A DNA stretch of 64,000 nucleotides from Metaclostridioides mangenotii (lineage in GTDB: Bacteria; Bacillota; Clostridia; Peptostreptococcales; Peptostreptococcaceae): contig NZ_JAHLOF010000002.1 of the NCBI RefSeq assembly GCF_018917235.1, positions 400,485-464,484 of the forward strand, written 5' to 3'. Of the stretch, positions 8,921 to 15,330 are shown piece after piece. Each line of letters starts with the position of its first letter. Positions within the stretch are counted from its first letter, which is position 1. The translations under genes and the position numbers were made by a program. Below the pieces are notes generated by a model. That model searched no databases and was not told the origin of the DNA. It worked only from the letters and a program-made list of their open reading frames with translations.

Positions 8921-10090
8921 CTAGTTCATTTTTTTTCTTTGAATTAAATCAAATATTTGACTATTGCATTTGTAACATCCTTTTGACTTTAATATTTCTA
9001 TATTAATAAATTTTTCAGAACGCCCTACCTTTATTATTTGACCACATTGTCTACATCTGTAAGAGCGTACTGTTTCCTTAATTTCTCCTGTATACATAGC
9101 TCCTTTATAAGGGGCTTTTATTAATGCTTTAGTTATATTGGTAGTTTTAAGAATAACCATTTGTCCTGTATTTCCAATTATGCTAGCTCCTTCATAGATG
9201 TTAAACCTAGGTTTTACCTCTGAAATTGTAAGTCCCATGCTTAAAAAATATTTTTGCATAGATAATTGAAATTCTTGTGAATTGTGAGCATATGAAAAAT
9301 AAATATTAAGCCCGCTATCGTCTTTTAAGGCATCTATTCCTCTTGAAATAAATAGATTCATTCCTTCAATAGTATAAGGTGGATCTGTAAAAAAACAATC
9401 AAATTGATTTTTAAAATCATTGTCTAATGGATTCCTAAAATCTACGTACTCACATTTAATTGGAAGAGATTCTTTTATAGCTATATTGTTTATATAGTCT
9501 AAAATCCTTTTATCAATATCCATTACTGTAATCAATGTATTATGATGAATATTATTATCAAAAAGTTTTTTTAGTAAAAACCCTAAAGCTATGCTTACTA
9601 AATCATCGTCTCCCAAACACAAAATTCTCTTTCCTGCTAAGTTATGATTTTCTAGACACAATATAGCCCTTTTTAAAGATGTATCTATACTGGATTTCGA
9701 TTGATCTATAGTTACATCTACCTGTGGACGATTGTTAAAGACCTCCTGAAGTTTCTCTTTTATTTCGGTAACTTCTATATGTTCATCCCAAGGTTCCATT
9801 AATAATCTCATATATAAATCTTTATTTATCTTCTTAAACCCTAATCCTTCTTCTACAAAATGTCTCCCCTTATCTGTAAGTCTTGTTCCCCTATCTTGAA
9901 TAACTAACCCATTATTAATAAATTCTTTTTTTGTAGCGGCAACAATAGGAATAGGTAGGAGATTCTTTCTTGCTAATTCTTTAGTAGAAATTCCTTCTTT
10001 AAGGTATATTGTTATTAATATATTCTCTATGGCTTTCTTGCCCTCTTCTATATTTATATTCTTATTTATTTTTTCTATATAATTAAGCAT
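8921..10090 (-). CDS. bpsA: BpsA-like branched-chain polyamine synthase
   Basis: This 389-residue protein matches the DUF43/BpsA family, N4-bis(aminopropyl)spermidine synthase. An N-terminal winged-helix-like region (about 1-90) precedes a Rossmann methyltransferase-like domain. That domain carries LCLGDDDLVSIAL (GDDD motif, about residue 160) and the FTDPPYT motif (about residue 237), both diagnostic of BpsA. The C-terminus has a zinc-ribbon-like CRQCG...CYKC. BpsA transfers aminopropyl groups from decarboxylated SAM to the internal nitrogen of spermidine, making branched polyamines known mainly from thermophiles. The downstream speD fits that pathway. GGAAGGA precedes the ATG. The family call is firm; activity in this organism is inferred. 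Confidence 0.85.
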   Translation of the reverse strand: MLNYIEKINKNINIEEGKKAIENILITIYLKEGISTKELARKNLLPIPIVAATKKEFINNGLVIQDRGTRLTDKGRHFVEEGLGFKKINKDLYMRLLMEPWDEHIEVTEIKEKLQEVFNNRPQVDVTIDQSKSSIDTSLKRAILCLENHNLAGKRILCLGDDDLVSIALGFLLKKLFDNNIHHNTLITVMDIDKRILDYINNIAIKESLPIKCEYVDFRNPLDNDFKNQFDCFFTDPPYTIEGMNLFISRGIDALKDDSGLNIYFSYAHNSQEFQLSMQKYFLSMGLTISEVKPRFNIYEGASIIGNTGQMVILKTTNITKALIKAPYKGAMYTGEIKETVRSYRCRQCGQIIKVGRSEKFINIEILKSKGCYKCNSQIFDLIQRKKMN

Positions 10091-10140
10091 CGTCTATTAT
10101 CCTTCCATGTTTATAGATATTATTTTTATTGTTTAGTTTC

Positions 10141-10365
10141 TTAAAAACTAAAATACTGATTTTTATCTATGAAAATATTTAAAAGTAAAAAAAGAAACAT
10201 GGACAAAAACAAAAAAGGCCATAGTAACATAAAGTCACTATAACCTTTACCATTTAATTTATATGCAAAATAGTACCCTATATTGAAATTCAAAAATAAT
10301 ATGTTAAAAAACATATTAAAATAAGAATTTAAAACATTTATAATATAGAGTATATAATATTTCAT
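10141..10365 (-). CDS. Possible small hydrophobic membrane protein
   Basis: The frame encodes 74 residues, mostly hydrophobic and aromatic, with two predicted membrane segments (about 8-30 and 45-66) separated by YKLNGKGYSDF. The absence of a clear ribosome-binding site and the AT-driven Phe/Ile/Leu composition make it doubtful. No family was recognised. Confidence 0.25.
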   Translation of the reverse strand: MKYYILYIINVLNSYFNMFFNILFLNFNIGYYFAYKLNGKGYSDFMLLWPFLFLSMFLFLLLNIFIDKNQYFSF

Positions 10366-10675
10366 ATAGATATAAAATAATCTTAATAAATATTAATTAT
10401 TTTATTGTTATACGGTTACGGTTTAATGATATCCATGTTTCTAACTTATCCTTAAAAAGTTATCAATAAATAAACCTAGATTGTATAGGTTCAAAAACTT
10501 TTTAAGATACAACTATTTAGTTGATTTAGTTAAAAACAAATGCGGACATCAACTTCCCTCCCTAAATCTTTCTTATCATTACTCTTTCAAACTTATTATA
10601 ACATATAAAAATATCTGCTTCAAGTTAACATTGTGGTACCAAATTATTAGAAATTACTATTTTATTGTAAAATAT
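10366..10675. other. Intergenic stretch without a convincing gene
   Basis: It is AT-rich. A minus-strand AGGGAGG site near 10555 precedes only a 7-codon frame (MSAFVFN). A short hairpin (AACCTA...TAGGTT) lies near 10467-10485. Nothing else could be supported. Confidence 0.4.
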
Positions 10676-10696
10676 GGGTAGCTAATTAGACTACCC
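10676..10696. terminator. GGGTAGC-family hairpin behind the endolysin gene
   Basis: GGGTAG (10676-10681) and CTACCC (10691-10696) flank a nine-base loop, nine bases beyond the endolysin stop codon. Confidence 0.7.
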
Positions 10697-10704
10697 TATT
10701 TACA

Positions 10705-11532
10705 TTACATTAGTTTTCTCATTTCCAACCACTCAACTACTTTTCTATAAGTCTCTTTAAAGTCTTTACCCACGAACTCAGTTACATTGTCAGGAAACTT
10801 TTCTAATCCTTTGCCAGCTTCGCCACCTATAGCGTAAGCTTTTCTACACATGTAACTCTTATAGTCTGCTATATCTACTATAGTTGCATTAGGGAGAAAT
10901 TCTTTCATTATTATAGCGATTGCTTTGTCTTTACCTCCACTATATATTATAGCATTTTCAAATATCTGAGGTTTAGTTTCTTTATTACATTCACTCTCTA
11001 TAGACTTATTTAAAATACCTTCTGCTATTAATTTAGCAACTTCTCCATAACCAAATTTTGTGGCTATTTCATAGTCATCTTTACTGTCACAAAAGAAAGT
11101 TTCTATCATTATAGCTGGACTATCTGTAGAGTTAAGCATGTACAAATCTGGTCTGTCTTTTACCCCTCTACTTGTAAATACAGTTCCTAATCTATTTACT
11201 ACTCTTTGAGCATACATCTTGCCCGTGTTGTTGAAATAAAGCACCTCAGTGCCTTTAGCTATACCATTGTAGCTATTAAGATGTAATTCTATTACAAGAT
11301 CATATTTCTTTCGGTTTATCCTACTTAATTTATAATCTTTTTCTTGATTTTTACTCGTAAATTCTCTTTCAGGACATATAATTACATCTACTTCATATCC
11401 TTCTTTTATTAAAATATCTGCTAAGATATGTGCTAATATTTTACAGTATTGGTATTCATTGAATAGTCCATCAGCACTTGTACACAAACCATTTTTTAAT
11501 ATACTATGACCTACCGTAATTGCTGTTTTCAT
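10705..11532 (-). CDS. Phage-type N-acetylmuramoyl-L-alanine amidase (endolysin)
   Basis: In this 275-residue protein, residues 1-175 are a zinc Amidase_3 domain. Its metal and catalytic residues are visible: His in ITVGHS, Glu in NEYQY, His in IELHLNS and Glu in MIETFFCD. Residues about 190-275 form a C-terminal wall-binding-like domain (IIYSGGKDKAIA...FVGKDFKETYRKVVEWL). The whole closely resembles C. difficile phage endolysins of the CD27L type. It would cleave the amide bond between muramic acid and the stem peptide. The start overlaps the stop of a broken holin gene (TAATG), the usual phage lysis-cassette order, and AAGGAGG precedes it. It appears intact although its surroundings are decayed. 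Confidence 0.88.
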   Translation of the reverse strand: MKTAITVGHSILKNGLCTSADGLFNEYQYCKILAHILADILIKEGYEVDVIICPEREFTSKNQEKDYKLSRINRKKYDLVIELHLNSYNGIAKGTEVLYFNNTGKMYAQRVVNRLGTVFTSRGVKDRPDLYMLNSTDSPAIMIETFFCDSKDDYEIATKFGYGEVAKLIAEGILNKSIESECNKETKPQIFENAIIYSGGKDKAIAIIMKEFLPNATIVDIADYKSYMCRKAYAIGGEAGKGLEKFPDNVTEFVGKDFKETYRKVVEWLEMRKLM

Positions 11533-11790
11533 TAATTATCTTCCTCCTTAATACCGATAAATGTATCTAACTTTCTTCCAATACATTTATTTCCTTCCTT
11601 TAGATTTTCGATTCCCAGACTAAGAGCATGTATACTTTCAGAAAACTGTTTTGATGTTTCCGTAAATGTCTCAACACTATGTATATATATTGCCCTATCT
11701 TCCTTCTTTTCATCTAACGTATTTTTAAATAGTATGTACTATAATCCCTACTACACCAATGTTCACGAATTGTACAACAAAATCTTCCAT
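11532..11790 (-). pseudogene. Frameshifted BhlA/UviB-like phage holin
   Basis: An ATG with the site GGAGG opens a frame reading MEDFVVQFVNIGVVGIIV, a membrane segment. A TAA then interrupts it. Moving one base resumes a sensible sequence (YILFKNTLDEKKEDRAIYIH) with the charged coiled tail ending ...FIGIKEEDN. Membrane helix plus charged cytoplasmic tail is the BhlA/UviB holin-like layout. The stop overlaps the endolysin ATG. A one-base indel near 11725 is the simplest explanation, so the holin is probably dead. Confidence 0.65.
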
Positions 11791-11854
11791 AAATACCTCC
11801 GGTTTTGAAAATATATATAAGGAAAAGATTAGTCTATTCTTTATTTACAATAAA

Positions 11855-11963
11855 AAAGCACCTACCATTTGTAGATGCTTTAATTAATGGAATTATTCTC
11901 AAAGTTATATAATTCCATTAATTTTAAAAATAAAAACATCCGCTTGGGGAACGGATGCTTTTT
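11855..11963. repeat. Three stacked hairpins in 110 bp
   Basis: Hairpin 1 (11855-11881) has 11-base arms with one mismatch. Hairpin 2 (11882-11896 with 11909-11923) has perfect 15-base arms. Hairpin 3 (11932-11962) is a CATCCG/CGGATG stem with a T run on the plus strand. The outer two look like terminators; the middle one is AT-rich and symmetrical. The only neighbouring gene is the broken holin on the minus strand. Confidence 0.6.
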
Positions 11964-12097
11964 TAGGTCTAAACTTTTGAAAACACTTAATATATGTTTT
12001 TATCTATTCTAATAAGAATTATAACAGTTGTTATATATAAGCTGGTTAAAATTACGTTAATTTTTCAATTATAATATAATATAAAGCCCAGATAAGT

Positions 12098-12130
12098 AGT
12101 AAAAGAGTAGCATCAAGCTACTCTTTTACT
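12098..12130. terminator. Strong hairpin terminator with GTAGC core
   Basis: A perfect 14-bp stem (12098-12111 with 12117-12130) around a five-base loop contains AGAGTAGC/GCTACTCT. It lies just downstream of the Asp-Arg repeat gene on the minus strand. Confidence 0.75.
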
Positions 12131-12172
12131 ATTTACTATTATTATCTTTTATTCAAAAATATATCGCTATCA

Positions 12173-12550
12173 CTAATCGTTACGGCGGCAGTGACAGTGA
12201 CAGTGACATTCACATCTTCTGTCTCTATCTCTATCTCTATCTCTGTCTCTATCTCTGTCTCTATCTCTATCTCTATCTCTGTCTCTATCTCTGTCTCTAT
12301 CGCAACGGTCGTCTCTATCACAACGGTCGTCTCTATCGTCCCACCAATTTCTATGTCTACCACAACATCTTATACACCAATGCCAATCATTATTACATCT
12401 GTGGCAACAACGACATCTTCTTCTTCTATCTCTATCGCAGCGGTCTCTGTCTCTATCGCAACGGTCTCTATCTCTGTCTCTATCTCTATCTCTATCTCTA
12501 TCGCAACGGTCTCTATCTCTGTCTCTATCTCTATCCCAATTATTACACAT
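12173..12550 (-). CDS. Asp-Arg dipeptide repeat protein with a Cys/His/Trp-rich core
   Basis: This 125-residue protein is built almost entirely of alternating Asp-Arg at both ends (about residues 6-45 and 72-115). The middle (about 46-72) reads RCRCCHRCNNDWHWCIRCCGRH, with further CHCHCHC near the end. The DNA is a degenerate GATAGA hexamer repeat, so other frames are open too (Glu-Ile-Thr on the minus strand, Ser-Ile-Val on the plus). This frame is preferred because it has an AAGGGGATGG site before its ATG, keeps the non-repetitive Cys/Trp core, and is followed by a terminator. Cys-rich low-complexity proteins occur in clostridial spore coats and exosporium, which is one possible location. 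No family was recognised. Confidence 0.6.
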   Translation of the reverse strand: MCNNWDRDRDRDRDRCDRDRDRDRDRDRDRCDRDRDRCDRDRRRRCRCCHRCNNDWHWCIRCCGRHRNWWDDRDDRCDRDDRCDRDRDRDRDRDRDRDRDRDRDRDRDRDRRCECHCHCHCRRND

Positions 12551-12577
12551 AAAATATCCATCCCCTTTTAGAATTTG

Positions 12578-12603
12578 TTGTGAGACCTATTTATATCTCA
12601 CAA
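12578..12603. promoter_or_regulatory. Inverted repeat upstream of the Asp-Arg repeat gene
   Basis: Perfect eight-base arms TTGTGAGA (12578-12585) and TCTCACAA (12596-12603) lie 28 bp before the start codon. It is a candidate operator or leader hairpin. Confidence 0.4.
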
Positions 12604-12809
12604 TACTATAATATGATCTTATGTATAAAATTGTTCTAGATTATGACACTTTACAACAAGAAAATTACAAAAATTAATTTATACAATCTATGGATAGTTT
12701 TAGTAAAATGTTACGTATAATGTAAAATTAACGGAAATAATGTAATTTGAATACTATACTTTAGGAGTATTTTTATACTTCTATTAATTTAATAGGAAGG
12801 TGTGTATTT

Positions 12810-12929
12810 ATGGAAAGATTTTTCATCTCATGTATAAGATGTTCTCGCTGTAGAAGAAGATTCTCAAGAAGACGTATATGCAACAGATGTGGTTGCTGTT
12901 CAAGATGTTGCAGATGTTGCAGAGACTAA
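12810..12929 (+). CDS. 39-residue Cys/Arg-rich protein
   Basis: A GGAAGGTG site precedes the ATG at 12810. The 39-residue product has eleven cysteines (28 percent) and twelve arginines: an N-terminal MERFFISC followed by CSRCRRRFSRRRICNRCGCC and CxxCCxCC at the end. The spacing suggests metal binding or dense disulfide cross-linking. It lies back to back with the Asp-Arg/Cys repeat protein, and a GGGTAGC-family terminator follows seven bases after the stop. A spore-coat or exosporium role is plausible but not shown. The gene is small but has proper signals at both ends. Confidence 0.6.
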   Translation: MERFFISCIRCSRCRRRFSRRRICNRCGCCSRCCRCCRD

Positions 12930-12933
12930 AATT

Positions 12934-13060
12934 TTAAGGGTAGCAATTAGCTACCCTTTTACTTACTTTTACACTATTTTCCAACCACTCGACCACTTTT
13001 CTATATGTTTCCTTAAAATCATTCCCTACAAACTTATTTACATTATAATAAGGTTTGTAC
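12934..13060 (-). pseudogene. Duplicated 3' fragment of the endolysin gene
   Basis: The minus strand reads NKFVGNDFKETYRKVVEWLE, nearly the same as the endolysin C-terminus (EFVGKDFKETYRKVVEWLE), then runs on through the terminator hairpin to a stop. There is no 5' part. It shows that the end of an endolysin gene and its terminator were copied here. Confidence 0.75.
12936..12958. terminator. GGGTAGC-family hairpin terminator
   Basis: Arms AAGGGTAGC (12936-12944) and GCTACCCTT (12950-12958) around a five-base loop, with a T run on the plus strand, end the Cys-rich gene. Confidence 0.8.
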
Positions 13061-13157
13061 TAATGATAATGGTAAGATGGTTAATGTATTAATTTTTATT
13101 ATATCAGTAAAATAGGGAAAATATTTACAATTTTATCCATAATCAAAGATAATAAAA

Positions 13158-13180
13158 AAGAGCAGTTTTTATCTGCTCTT
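13158..13180. terminator. Terminator after the 80-residue protein gene
   Basis: A perfect eight-base stem AAGAGCAG/CTGCTCTT is followed by T-rich sequence on the minus strand. Confidence 0.75.
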
Positions 13181-13187
13181 ATTCTTT

Positions 13188-13430
13188 TTAATCTTTCAGA
13201 TAGTTTTTTATAAGCACAGTCAACTCATCTTGTATACCCTTTTTTGTATTATAGGTACCCAGATTAAGTGTCCCTATTTTGTCTACTTCGATGGCATTAT
13301 TATAACAGGTTGCTATATCTGCAATTTCCAACCCATATTCTGCATCTCTAAGTATTCCTACTTTTTTATGTCCTTTACTTGCCATGTCTTCCAGTTTGCT
13401 TGATATTTTATCTAAGTTTATCTCTTTCAT
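13188..13430 (-). CDS. Small protein of unknown function (80 aa)
   Basis: This is a soluble 80-residue protein with a mixed alpha/beta pattern: a Lys/Glu-rich N-terminal helix (LDKISSKLEDMASKGHKKV), a middle part with LRDAEYGLEIADIATCYNN, and a C-terminal helix. No family was recognised. It has a clear ribosome-binding site (GGAGG, nine bases before the ATG) and a terminator. Its place among phage remnants suggests it came with mobile DNA. Confidence 0.55.
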   Translation of the reverse strand: MKEINLDKISSKLEDMASKGHKKVGILRDAEYGLEIADIATCYNNAIEVDKIGTLNLGTYNTKKGIQDELTVLIKNYLKD

Positions 13431-13515
13431 TTTTTAATCCTCCATTTTTAATCATATTTAATACATATTTATTTCTCTACGCAATCTTTTTATAGTTTAT
13501 CCTCCCTTATTCCTT

Positions 13516-13607
13516 TTAATACAGGTTGCCTTTTGCCATGTAGTCAAACGCTTCTTGCATTTCTGCTATTAACATTGGTTTATTCCTTTTTCATCGAATA
13601 TATCCAT
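13516..13607 (-). pseudogene. Fragment of the ATP-dependent DNA ligase gene
   Basis: The start reads MDIFDEKGI as in the ligase at 18370. After a one-base shift it continues KPMLIAEMQEAFD, then jumps to sequence resembling the ligase 3' end. Only about 23 codons remain, so it is an internally deleted, frameshifted copy. Confidence 0.65.
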
Positions 13608-13668
13608 ATAATCTCCTCTTAGGAATAGTATTGGCAATGAAGAATCGATATAAACGCATGATTTATTA

Positions 13669-13707
13669 ATCTTATTCAAACTCTTATTCAAGTTTAATGA
13701 ATAAGAT
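13669..13707. promoter_or_regulatory. Repeat cluster upstream of the 70-residue membrane protein gene
   Basis: ATCTTATTCA (13669-13678) and TGAATAAGAT (13698-13707) form perfect ten-base inverted arms, with another CTTATTCAA copy between them. The cluster lies about 50 bp before the start of the next gene. It is a candidate operator. Confidence 0.4.
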
Positions 13708-13755
13708 ATTAATTTATGTTATATTAAAGCTAATAGAAATAAAGGAGGATATGAA

Positions 13756-13968
13756 ATGGCTAGAATTATTGATTTTCTATGCATACTATTTGTAGTCGGG
13801 ATATTATGTGCCGGAGCATGTTTCGGATTACTTTATTTATTAGCTACATTTCAATTTTTTGACGGCGGCTGGAGTGCTACTTTAAATGTTCTGATATATC
13901 CATTTAGAATAATATGGTACATTATAAGCGAACTATTATACGGGATAATAGGAATTGTACTGATCTAA
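13756..13968 (+). CDS. Small membrane protein (70 aa)
   Basis: AAGGAGGATATGAA precedes the ATG. The 70-residue product has two predicted membrane helices (about 5-30 with IDFLCILFVVGILCAGACFG, and 43-69) separated by a short FFDGGWSAT loop. No family was recognised. It could be a phage-derived membrane protein or a lone small membrane peptide. A GGGTAGC-family hairpin follows. Confidence 0.6.
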   Translation: MARIIDFLCILFVVGILCAGACFGLLYLLATFQFFDGGWSATLNVLIYPFRIIWYIISELLYGIIGIVLI

Positions 13969-14017
13969 TAGAAAAAATATTTGTTAAATTAATTTCAATT
14001 ATATGTTTTATTTAAAA

Positions 14018-14037
14018 GGGTAGCTTATTTGCTACTC
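14018..14037 (+). terminator. GGGTAGC-family hairpin terminator
   Basis: GGGTAGC (14018-14024) pairs with GCTACTC (14031-14037), including one G-U pair, downstream of the 70-residue membrane protein gene. Confidence 0.6.
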
Positions 14038-14103
14038 CTCCATTTTATCTATAAATTTATCTAGTTTTTATTCAATTCTTCCATTACCTAGCTTGTCTTT
14101 CAT
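14032..14103 (-). pseudogene. Tiny gene with an internal stop codon
   Basis: AAAGGAG precedes an ATG at 14103 reading MKDKLGNGRIE, then TAA, then in the same frame KLDKFIDKMEE and a stop inside the terminator. The coherent continuation suggests a 23-codon gene broken by one nonsense mutation. Identity is unknown. Confidence 0.35.
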
Positions 14104-14505
14104 TATCATCTCCTTTTGTTACATTAAAAAAGAACTCTATTTCTAGAGTCCTTGTCTGTTATATTTTCTATTTAGCATTCTTTTTACCTATAAAATATCC
14201 TGTTACATGAACTACAAAATATATAACTGTTAGATCGGTTGTAACATTCCAACTTCAGTTTATGAGAAATAATTATAAATTATCAGCATTATAATTATTG
14301 GTATTTTCCAATCTATTTTTTTATAGATACAAAAGATATTTATAAATATTAAAATAGCTGGCTATCCCAAGAAGAGACCGAATATAATAATATCCATAAA
14401 CTCCGAATGCATGATATTAAACTAATATAACCATAATTAATTATAACAAAAAAGACAAAGAAATTAATCTAATACTTTAATGCTACTAATATATAGTCAA
14501 TAGAT
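14104..14505. other. Intergenic stretch with gene debris
   Basis: A weak hairpin (14132-14151) has a T run on the minus strand. Minus-strand codons at about 14168-14245 read a hydrophobic tail (LTVIYFVVHVTGYFIGKKNA, stop), probably the end of a lost small membrane protein. The remainder is AT-rich, with nothing recognisable. Confidence 0.4.
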
Positions 14506-14742
14506 CTACATCTTTTCGCTCTCTATATTGCCTTTTAATCTATAAGTAATTATATATAAAATTAATAAAACCGCTAATGATATCCCTAATGATATATATA
14601 ACCATGTAGGCACATATCTATCATAACTTTGTATACCTGTAATCGATGTAACTAATAAAATGATGCCAAATATTTTTAAAACAAGAGATCTAAACTTTAA
14701 CAGTTTCGTTAGAAATATTTTTTTATTTTCTATATCTTCCAT
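14506..14742 (-). CDS. Small two-helix membrane protein (78 aa)
   Basis: The ATG at 14742 is chosen because GGTGG lies about eight bases upstream; in-frame GTG codons further up overlap that site. The 78-residue protein has a Lys-rich N-terminus, two membrane segments (about 20-36 and 46-66) and a charged tail. No family was recognised. It may belong to the mobile region. Confidence 0.5.
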   Translation of the reverse strand: MEDIENKKIFLTKLLKFRSLVLKIFGIILLVTSITGIQSYDRYVPTWLYISLGISLAVLLILYIITYRLKGNIESEKM

Positions 14743-14894
14743 GTTAGCCACCACCTTTTACATAGATAATAATTTCTAATCTAATACTATAATAACAGAA
14801 TTAATAATAGAATTGTGTTTGGCGACAAAAAAAGACCTAGAAATTAATCTAAGTCTCAAGAGGAGTTGTATTTAACTAAAATACAATTGTTGTT

Positions 14895-14925
14895 AACTCA
14901 TACAGGATTCGAACCTGTTTTGACA
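14895..14925 (-). other. tRNA-like 3' fragment (T-arm)
   Basis: On the minus strand ACAGG-TTCGAAT-CCTGT forms a perfect T-arm, followed by seven bases resembling an acceptor strand. No matching 5' acceptor, D-arm or anticodon arm lies upstream, so this is not a complete tRNA. Such 3' pieces are typical left-overs of integration at tRNA genes. Confidence 0.3.
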
Positions 14926-14964
14926 TCTACACGGATTCCCCCGCCTGCTCTTCTTATTATGTTA

Positions 14965-15003
14965 GTGTGCCATTTTTGTTTTTAGGCTCACAATATGGCA
15001 CAC
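14965..15003. repeat. Inverted repeat GTGTGCCAT...ATGGCACAC
   Basis: Perfect nine-base arms (14965-14973 and 14995-15003) with a 21-base loop lie between the tRNA-like fragment and the duplicated rlmD end. Confidence 0.5.
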
Positions 15004-15037
15004 ATTTACATTTTTCATCACTACAAAACAGGTGAAA

Positions 15038-15084
15038 CCAAGCTATACTATCACAAGTTTAGCAACACTTTCCACATGAGTTGA
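15038..15084 (-). repeat. Duplicated 3' end of rlmD (copy A)
   Basis: These 47 bases match the true rlmD end (20261-20307) at 45 positions and encode the same last 13 residues (STHVESVAKLVIV) plus stop. A detached copy of a gene's 3' end is the usual trace of site-specific integration into that gene. Confidence 0.8.
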
Positions 15085-15241
15085 AAGTTGAGTATGCTTT
15101 ATTTATTATTATTTACTATTATTTTACGTTATTTAATATTTATCTGGAATGTATTTTTGAAAGAAACAATGTTACTTATCATTATTTAACATAACTTACC
15201 AAATTTTATTATTACATCCTCATGGTTGGCAAACTGTAGGC

Positions 15242-15258
15242 ATTGCCAACGTGATATA
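15242..15258 (-). repeat. 17-bp inverted copy of a sequence beside the integrase remnant
   Basis: Read on the minus strand, it matches 20201-20217 at 16 of 17 positions (TATnTCACGTTGGCAAT). It may be an end or recombination site of the 15.2-20.2 kb segment. Confidence 0.4.
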
Positions 15259-15259
15259 A

Positions 15260-15290
15260 AAAGAGTTAGAATCCTTTTATCTAACTCTTT
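15260..15290. terminator. Terminator of the ABC-F gene
   Basis: A perfect 11-bp stem (15260-15270 with 15280-15290) is followed by a U-rich run on the minus strand. Confidence 0.8.
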
Positions 15291-15330
15291 TTTATTATCC
15301 TATTAAACATATTAACTGCTATTTATACCT

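Noticed and set aside
10481..10681. Plus-strand 66-codon frame
   Set aside because: No ribosome-binding site, composition follows AT bias, and it ends in the terminator hairpin of the opposite-strand endolysin gene.
12142..12571. Alternative open frames in the hexamer repeat (Glu-Ile-Thr on minus, Ser-Ile-Val on plus)
   Set aside because: They are by-products of the repeat, lack good ribosome-binding sites, and do not keep the ordered Cys/Trp core seen in the Asp-Arg frame.
12889..13092. Plus-strand 67-codon frame after the Cys-rich gene
   Set aside because: It overlaps the Cys-rich gene and runs through a terminator and the antisense of an endolysin fragment.
14880..15010. Complete tRNA or tmRNA gene
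   Set aside because: Only the T-arm and possible 3' acceptor strand are present. No 5' acceptor partner, D-arm, anticodon arm or tmRNA tag frame was found.
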